From the NCBI RefSeq assembly GCF_001667315.1, contig NZ_LZHT01000075.1:62001-126000 (forward strand): a stretch of DNA of 64,000 nt. The letters are read 5' to 3'. The position numbers and the translations under genes were made by a program. Source of the stretch: Mycobacterium sp. 852002-10029_SCH5224772. Its GTDB lineage: Bacteria; Actinomycetota; Actinomycetes; Mycobacteriales; Mycobacteriaceae. Of this stretch, positions 58,805 to 64,000 are shown piece by piece. The notes under the pieces were generated by a model. The model did no database searches, had not been told where the DNA came from, and was given only the letters and a program-made list of their open reading frames with translations. How positions within the stretch are numbered: the stretch's first letter is position 1; each line of letters begins with the position of its first letter.

Positions 58805-61183
58805 ATGACCGACACGGCGCAAGCCCCCCCGTTGTTACGGTCGCCGGACGTGCGGCAGCGCGTCACGGTGACCGGCGTGGTGCAGGGGGTGGGCTTTCGC
58901 CCGTTCGTCCACCGGATCGCGACCGAACTGGGTCTGTCCGGATTCGTCGGGAATGACTCCGGCGCCGTCTTTGTCGAGGTGCAGGGCCGGCGCGCCCGCG
59001 TGGCGGAATTCGGCCGGCGGCTGCGCGCCGAGGCGCCGCCGCTGGCGCGGATCACCGAGGTGCGTGTGACCGAACTCAGGGCCGACCCCGCCCCCGCACC
59101 CGAATTCCGCATCGTGACAAGTCAACTGGCCGCCGGGGCGACCACCCCGATTCCGCCCGACATCGCGGTGTGCGACGACTGCGTCACCGAACTGTTCGAC
59201 CCGCTCGATCGCCGCTACCGGCACCCGTTCGTGACGTGCACCAACTGCGGTCCGCGGTTCACCATCATCGAAGGGTTGCCGTACGACCGGCCGGCCACCA
59301 CGATGTCGGCATTCGCCATGTGCCCACGCTGCGCCGCCGAATACCACGATCCCGCGAATCGCCGCTTCCATGCGCAACCGATCGCCTGCCCGGACTGCGG
59401 GCCGGCCCTGTGCTTCCGCTGCACCGGCGGCGACGTACGCGGATCGGATGCGGCGCTGGGCGCCACCCAGCGTGCGCTGGCCGACCGGGCCGTGGTGGCC
59501 GTCAAGGGCATCGGGGGTTACCACCTGGCCTGCGGCGTCGACGACGCGACGGCCGTCGCCGCTCTGCGGGCGCGGAAAGCGCGCGGCGCCAAGCCCTTTG
59601 CCATGCTGGTTCGTGATCTCGACGTCGCGCGCCGCTACGCCCACGTCGATGACACCGAAGCCGCCGTGCTGTCCGGTCCGGCCCGCCCGATCGTGCTGCT
59701 GAGGCGGCTCGCCCGAGACATCAGCGCACCGGTCGCCGAGGCCGTGGCGCCCGGCAGCCCGCTGCTCGGGCTGATGCTGCCGTACTCCCCCCTGCATCAC
59801 CTGCTGCTGGCCCCGGTGCCCGGCATCGCCGGGCCGGTCCCCGACGCGCTCGTACTCACCAGCGCCAACCGCTCCGATGAGCCGATCTGCTTCACGGACC
59901 ACGATGCCGCACACAGGCTTCCGGCGCTCTGCGACGCGGTCCTCGACCATGATCGGCGGATCCACGTGCCGTGCGACGACTCGGTGATGCGCGTCGTCAA
60001 AGACCGCGACGGGACTCACGAGCTTCCGATCCGCCGTTCCCGCGGGTATGCGCCGCTGCCGGTCGACCTGGGGCTCGCGGGGCCGGCGGTGCTGGCCGTG
60101 GGCGGGGAATTGAAGAACACCTTCTGCCTCACCGATGGCTCGCGGGCCTACCTGTCCGGCCACATCGGTGACATGGCCACCTGGGAGACGCTGCGCGCGT
60201 TCGAAGGTGCGGTGAGCCAGCTCAGCGAAATACGGGGTGCGCCCGCGCGTTTGGCCGCCGACCTGCATCCGGCCTACCACACCCGAAGCTGGGCGGAGCG
60301 CCACGCGGGGAATCGCCCGCTGGATCTGGTTCAGCACCACCACGCCCACGTGGTGTCGTTGCTGGCCGAACACGGGCGCCTCGGCGAACCCGTCGTCGGC
60401 GTCGCCTTCGACGGCACCGGTTACGGCAGTGACGAAACGATCTGGGGCGGTGAGATTCTGGCGCTCGGCACCCGAAGCCACCGTTTCGTTCGCGCCGGCC
60501 ACCTGCTGGCGGTGCCGCTGCCCGGCGGCGACGCGGCGGTGCGCAATCCGTGGCGGATGGCGCTGTCCCAATTATGGCGGGCCGACATCGACTGGACCCC
60601 GGATCTAGCGCCCGTTGCGGCCGCGACCGATGACGAACTGCGCCTGGTCCGTTCGCAACTGGAGACCGGGGCGGGCTGTGTGCCGTGTTCGAGCATCGGC
60701 CGGCTGTTCGATGCGGTCGCCTCCCTGCTCGGGGTGCGGCACCGCATCGACTACGAGGGGCAGGCCGCAATCGAGCTCGAGGCGCTGGCGGAGTCTGCCG
60801 ACGGCGATCCCGGACGCCCGCAGCCCTTTGTGCCGCTGGCGGTACGCCCCGACGGGGTGATCGATCCGGCGCCGATGGTGCAGACGATGGTCGCGGCGCT
60901 GTATGCCGGGACGCCGCGCGCGGTGCTGGCCGCGGCGTTCCACCAGGCGGTCGCCGAGGCCGTCGCCGACGTGGTCGCCCGCGTCGCCGGCGCCACCCGA
61001 TTGGTGGGTCTCACCGGCGGCGTGTTCCAGAACGTTCTGCTGCTGCGCGCGTGCCGTGACATATTGCAGCGCAATGGGTTTGAGGTACTCACCCATCACA
61101 TCGTGCCACCGAACGACGGTGGGCTGGCCCTGGGCCAGGCGGCGGTCTCGGTGCTGAAGGCGCAGGAGGAGATGACGCGATGA
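58805..61183 (+). CDS. hypF: Carbamoyltransferase HypF
   Basis: 792 residues. N-terminal acylphosphatase domain ([18 protein letters not shown]), two C-x2-C zinc fingers (CDDC...CTNC; CPRC...CPDC), YrdC-like domain ([10 protein letters not shown]) and a Kae1-like carbamoyltransferase (residues 400-790: [32 protein letters not shown]). Converts carbamoyl phosphate and ATP into carbamoyl-AMP and hands it to HypE for cyanide-ligand synthesis. Confidence 0.97.
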   Translation: MTDTAQAPPLLRSPDVRQRVTVTGVVQGVGFRPFVHRIATELGLSGFVGNDSGAVFVEVQGRRARVAEFGRRLRAEAPPLARITEVRVTELRADPAPAPEFRIVTSQLAAGATTPIPPDIAVCDDCVTELFDPLDRRYRHPFVTCTNCGPRFTIIEGLPYDRPATTMSAFAMCPRCAAEYHDPANRRFHAQPIACPDCGPALCFRCTGGDVRGSDAALGATQRALADRAVVAVKGIGGYHLACGVDDATAVAALRARKARGAKPFAMLVRDLDVARRYAHVDDTEAAVLSGPARPIVLLRRLARDISAPVAEAVAPGSPLLGLMLPYSPLHHLLLAPVPGIAGPVPDALVLTSANRSDEPICFTDHDAAHRLPALCDAVLDHDRRIHVPCDDSVMRVVKDRDGTHELPIRRSRGYAPLPVDLGLAGPAVLAVGGELKNTFCLTDGSRAYLSGHIGDMATWETLRAFEGAVSQLSEIRGAPARLAADLHPAYHTRSWAERHAGNRPLDLVQHHHAHVVSLLAEHGRLGEPVVGVAFDGTGYGSDETIWGGEILALGTRSHRFVRAGHLLAVPLPGGDAAVRNPWRMALSQLWRADIDWTPDLAPVAAATDDELRLVRSQLETGAGCVPCSSIGRLFDAVASLLGVRHRIDYEGQAAIELEALAESADGDPGRPQPFVPLAVRPDGVIDPAPMVQTMVAALYAGTPRAVLAAAFHQAVAEAVADVVARVAGATRLVGLTGGVFQNVLLLRACRDILQRNGFEVLTHHIVPPNDGGLALGQAAVSVLKAQEEMTR

Positions 61184-61917
61184 TCACCACTACCATCGAC
61201 CGCGGTCTGAGCTCCGAGTTGGCTGAAGAACTTGCCGCCACGGCATTGACGCTCGCCAAACGATTCGCCGCCGGCGCCACCATGTGGTCCATCGCGCCGT
61301 CGTGGGAACCGCACGCCATGCACATCGCCGTCGAATTCGTGCATCCGGTGATCATGGGCAAACGGGCCCTGCCCGCGGTGGCACTCACCGGACCCGACCT
61401 GGTCGATCTGGTACGGATATCGGTGCGGCCCGGCGACATCGTCGTCGCGGTCTCCGGCGCTCAGGACGCGCAGGTGCGCTCGGTGATGCGTCGCGGACCG
61501 GCCTGGGGCGCCACCACGATCTGGATCGGCAGCGGCGATCCGCCCACGGCCGCCATGGCCGATCACGTGCTCTGGCTCGACGATCCCGATCCGCGAGTGC
61601 CCGCCACCGGTGGCTTCGTGCTGTTCTACCACCTGCTGTGGGAGCTGACCCACGTCTGTTTCGAGCATTCGGGCTTGCTCAAAGCCAACCGCAGCGACGA
61701 CGAGGCGGTCTGTGTGACCTGCAGCGACGAAGGCCGGCTGGGCGAAGTGGTCAGCGCCTCGGTCGACGGTCAGGCATTGGTGCGCACCGCCCGCGGAGTT
61801 GAGGACGTGATCACCACGCTCGTCGATCCGGTCGCCGCCGGCGAGCTGGTGCTGGTGCACGCCGGCACCGCGATCAGTCGCGTCGACGAAGACGAAGAGC
61901 GAGGGGGTGTTTCATGA
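61180..61917 (+). CDS. Fusion of a SIS-like domain with a C-terminal HypC-like domain
   Basis: 245 residues, ATGA overlap with hypF. Residues 20-170 follow the SIS sugar-isomerase fold ([10 protein letters not shown]..., [21 protein letters not shown]), but the ligand loop found in the neighbouring SIS gene is missing. Residues 177-238 read like HypC: C178-x-x-C181, [16 protein letters not shown], and [16 protein letters not shown] against WVLVHVGFAMAKIDE of the true HypC downstream. The order suggests a scaffold or carrier for iron-ligand assembly. No family name is known to me. Confidence 0.6.
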   Translation: MITTTIDRGLSSELAEELAATALTLAKRFAAGATMWSIAPSWEPHAMHIAVEFVHPVIMGKRALPAVALTGPDLVDLVRISVRPGDIVVAVSGAQDAQVRSVMRRGPAWGATTIWIGSGDPPTAAMADHVLWLDDPDPRVPATGGFVLFYHLLWELTHVCFEHSGLLKANRSDDEAVCVTCSDEGRLGEVVSASVDGQALVRTARGVEDVITTLVDPVAAGELVLVHAGTAISRVDEDEERGGVS

Positions 61918-62588
61918 GTCCCGCCGACGAACCCACCAACTTCTTGTACCCGTTCATCGACGCCGAAGAAGACGATCCCTCCTCGCTGCTCGCCGACCTG
62001 GCCGCGTCAGCGCAAGCCAAGGCGTCCGAAAGCCGCGCGTTGCGACACTCCACGCTGGAAGCCAACGCCGACCTGCTGGCGGAGGCCGCCGCCGCACTGG
62101 CGCGCCGGTTCGCCGCCGGCGGAAGGTTGTTCACCTTCGGAAACGGCGGCAGCTGCACCGACTCCACCACGCTGGCGGCCCTGTTCGCGCGGCCACCGCT
62201 CGGCAACCCACTGCCGGCCTGGTCGCTGACCGCCGACCAGGCGATCCTGACCGCACTGGGCAACGACGTCGGATTCGAGCTCGTGTTCGCCCGCCAGCTG
62301 ATCGCCCGCGCAAAGGCCGGCGACATCGCGATCGCGATGTCGACCAGCGGCAACTCCCCCAACCTGCTGACCGCGCTGGCCGAGGCGCGCCAGCGCGGCC
62401 TCTACACCATCGGTTTCGCCGGTTACGACGGCGGCGCCTTCGCGGACAACCCACACGTGGACGCCTGCTTCGTCGTTCGTTCGCAAAGCGTGCACCGGAT
62501 TCAGGAATCCCAGGCGCTGCTGGGCTACCGGTTGTGGCTGGCGGTCCACGAACATCTCGGGAGCGATCACGGTTTGGGGGCCGCATGA
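61914..62588 (+). CDS. SIS-domain protein, phosphoheptose isomerase (GmhA/DiaA)-like
   Basis: 224 residues, overlapping the previous gene by 4 bases and hypE by 4. Sugar-phosphate motifs FGNGGSCTDS and MSTSGNSPN, and the SVHRIQESQ motif of GmhA where His/Glu bind zinc. It aligns along its length with the SIS half of the preceding gene, so the pair look like a tandem duplication. No lipopolysaccharide heptose pathway is nearby; the job in a hydrogenase operon is unknown. Confidence 0.75.
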   Translation: MSPADEPTNFLYPFIDAEEDDPSSLLADLAASAQAKASESRALRHSTLEANADLLAEAAAALARRFAAGGRLFTFGNGGSCTDSTTLAALFARPPLGNPLPAWSLTADQAILTALGNDVGFELVFARQLIARAKAGDIAIAMSTSGNSPNLLTALAEARQRGLYTIGFAGYDGGAFADNPHVDACFVVRSQSVHRIQESQALLGYRLWLAVHEHLGSDHGLGAA

Positions 62589-63697
62589 ATCCATCAGCGG
62601 GTGACTATCTTTCGTCGGGTCCACGGTTCGCCGAAGGCGACGTGATCGAGCGGATCGAGTCGTTCCGCCGGCGCCGCCCCCGGCTGCTCGACGACCATGT
62701 GACCTTGGCGCACGGCGCGGGCGGCAAGGCATCGGCGGCGCTGGTGGACGCGGTGTTCCTGGAGGCGTTTCGCAACCCGCTGCTCGAGTCGCTGGGCGAC
62801 GGCGCGGTCCTCACGCTGCCCAGCGGCGAACGCGTGGCGATGTCGACGGACTCCTTTGTGGTGCAGCCCAGGCGTTTTCCCGGCGGCTCGATCGGCGAAC
62901 TCGCCGTGCACGGCACCTGCAACGACCTCGCGGTGGCCGGAGCGGTCCCGTCGTGGATCTCGGCGGCGTTCGTGATCGAGGAGGGTTTCGGCATCGCCGA
63001 GCTGAAAGAGATCGTCGCCGACATGGCCGCGGCGGCCGCGGCGGCCGGCGTGCAGATCGTCACCGGCGACACCAAGGTGGTGCCCAGGGGCGCGGCCGAC
63101 GGCCTGTTCATCACCACCGCCGGAACCGGCGTCATCCCCGCGGGCCGCACGCTGTCGGCGCAGTCGGTGCGCGCCGGCGACAAGGTGCTGCTGTCGGGCT
63201 CGATGGGCGATCACGGCATGGCGGTCATGCTCGCCCGCGGCGATCTGGCCATCGAGGCCGACATCGCCTCCGACACCGCGTCGGTGAGCCCGTTGGTGGA
63301 GTTGCTGATGGCGGCCGCACCGTCCACCCGGTGGCTGCGTGATGCGACGCGGGGCGGGGTGGGCACGGTGTGCAACGAGCTGGCCCAGGCCTGTGGCCTC
63401 GGGGTGCTGCTCAAAGAGGAGCGACTTCCGGTGGCGCCCATGGTCAATGGCGCCTGCGAGTTGCTCGGCATCGACCCGCTCTACGTCGCCAATGAAGGCA
63501 AGTTCGTCGCCGTCGTCGCACCGGACGAGGCACAGGCGGGGCTGGACGCGTTGCGATCCCATCCGTTGGGCGCGGAGGCGGCCGAGGTCGGGGAGATCGT
63601 CACCGAACCCGCCGAAAGCGTGGTACTGCGCACGGGATTCGGCGGCACCCGGATCGTCGACATGCTCGTCGGGGATCCCCTGCCGAGGATCTGCTGA
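62585..63697 (+). CDS. hypE: Hydrogenase maturation protein HypE
   Basis: 370 residues from the ATG at 62585. PurM-like ATP-binding fold (LAHGAGGKASAAL, VTGDTKVVPRG) and the diagnostic C-terminal Pro-Arg-Ile-Cys, whose last Cys takes up the carbamoyl group and is dehydrated to thiocyanate, the source of the CN ligands. Works with HypF and passes cyanide to HypC-HypD. Confidence 0.96.
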   Translation: MNPSAGDYLSSGPRFAEGDVIERIESFRRRRPRLLDDHVTLAHGAGGKASAALVDAVFLEAFRNPLLESLGDGAVLTLPSGERVAMSTDSFVVQPRRFPGGSIGELAVHGTCNDLAVAGAVPSWISAAFVIEEGFGIAELKEIVADMAAAAAAAGVQIVTGDTKVVPRGAADGLFITTAGTGVIPAGRTLSAQSVRAGDKVLLSGSMGDHGMAVMLARGDLAIEADIASDTASVSPLVELLMAAAPSTRWLRDATRGGVGTVCNELAQACGLGVLLKEERLPVAPMVNGACELLGIDPLYVANEGKFVAVVAPDEAQAGLDALRSHPLGAEAAEVGEIVTEPAESVVLRTGFGGTRIVDMLVGDPLPRIC

Positions 63698-63762
63698 CGT
63701 GACGATCGCAAGCGCGGCGAAGCCGGGCACAGCGGGTCGCCACGAGAAAGGAGGGCGCTGAC

Positions 63763-64000
63763 ATGTGCCTTGGAATTCCGGGCAGGATCGTGCAAATCAC
63801 CGATCCCGCCAACTGTTTGGCGAAGGTCGACGTGAGCGGCGTGCAGCGGACGATCAGCGTCCGGCTCTTGGAGAACGACATGCCCGCGCCGGACGACTGG
63901 GTGCTGGTCCACGTCGGTTTCGCGATGGCCAAGATCGACGAAACCGAGGCGTTGCTGACCCTGGCCGCCATCAAGAAACTCGGCGACACCTACACGACCG
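63763..64000 (+). CDS. hypC: Second HypC-family chaperone, cut by window end
   Basis: The first 79 residues, MCLGIPGRIVQITDP start with Cys2 conserved, AAAGGAG upstream. Not identical to the first HypC (about 40% by eye). Its end is outside the window; hypD, the expected partner that is still missing here, is most likely the next gene. Gap 63698-63762 holds no gene that I can support. Confidence 0.9.
   Translation, partial: MCLGIPGRIVQITDPANCLAKVDVSGVQRTISVRLLENDMPAPDDWVLVHVGFAMAKIDETEALLTLAAIKKLGDTYTT

Noticed and set aside
63700..63761. 20-codon GTG frame between hypE and the second hypC
   Set aside because: It ends just before hypC but has no ribosome-binding site of its own and no recognisable product.

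Overview
The window is high-GC actinobacterial DNA and reads as a Mycobacterium chromosome, most likely a slow-growing non-tuberculous species. Apart from the first 7 kb and the last 16 kb, gene order follows the M. tuberculosis stretch from ald (Rv2780) to mtr/nicT (Rv2855-Rv2856): ald, a nitronate monooxygenase, pepR, gpsI, rpsO, ribF, mntR, fadE21, ltp1, truB, pptT, pptH, echA16, dinF, cnpB, rbfA, infB, ylxR, nusA, rimP, proS, efpA, cysG, cobB, cobO, the chelatase-like gene, mqo and mtr. The species was not identified; this placement rests on remembered family sequences and synteny, not on a search.

Layout. 1-7300: a lipid or steroid-type oxidation block (Rieske oxygenase, TetR regulator, ferredoxin reductase, EphD-like hydrolase/SDR fusion, metal-dependent hydrolase, Baeyer-Villiger-type monooxygenase, SRPBCC protein). 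7400-25200: alanine dehydrogenase, the pepR-gpsI-rpsO-ribF RNA/translation block, the manganese regulator MntR, beta-oxidation genes, and the truB-pptT-pptH overlapping operon in which PptT attaches phosphopantetheine to carrier proteins and PptH removes it. 25800-33700: the conserved dinF-cnpB-rbfA-infB-ylxR-nusA-rimP translation operon on the minus strand. 33850-45600: proS, the efpA efflux pump, the cobalamin/siroheme genes and mqo. 45700-48150: a hydrolase and mycothione reductase.

48100-64000: a nickel and hydrogenase island running off the right edge. A Fur-family regulator faces a NiCoT nickel permease. These are followed by hypA, hypB, then small and large subunits of a group 1h (actinobacterial, high-affinity) [NiFe] hydrogenase, an NifU/Rieske-like electron-transfer candidate, three uncharacterised hydrogenase-linked proteins, a 39-residue membrane protein, the endopeptidase, hypC, hypF, a SIS-domain protein carrying a HypC-like C-terminal domain, a second SIS protein, hypE, and a second hypC cut by the window end. 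The small subunit has Cys-x-x-Asp instead of Cys-x-x-Cys at the proximal cluster, the signature of oxygen-insensitive enzymes that scavenge atmospheric H2. The SIS/SIS-HypC pair, the all-cysteine Rieske-like domain, the tiny membrane protein and the DUF block are the least explained parts of the window.

Between genes there is a recurring family of 49-55 bp MIRU-like repeats at four loci (truB end, infB-rbfA, nusA-rimP, mqo-GNAT), duplicated in tandem at three of them and abutting or providing start and stop codons. No rRNA, tRNA, CRISPR array, insertion sequence or prophage was seen.
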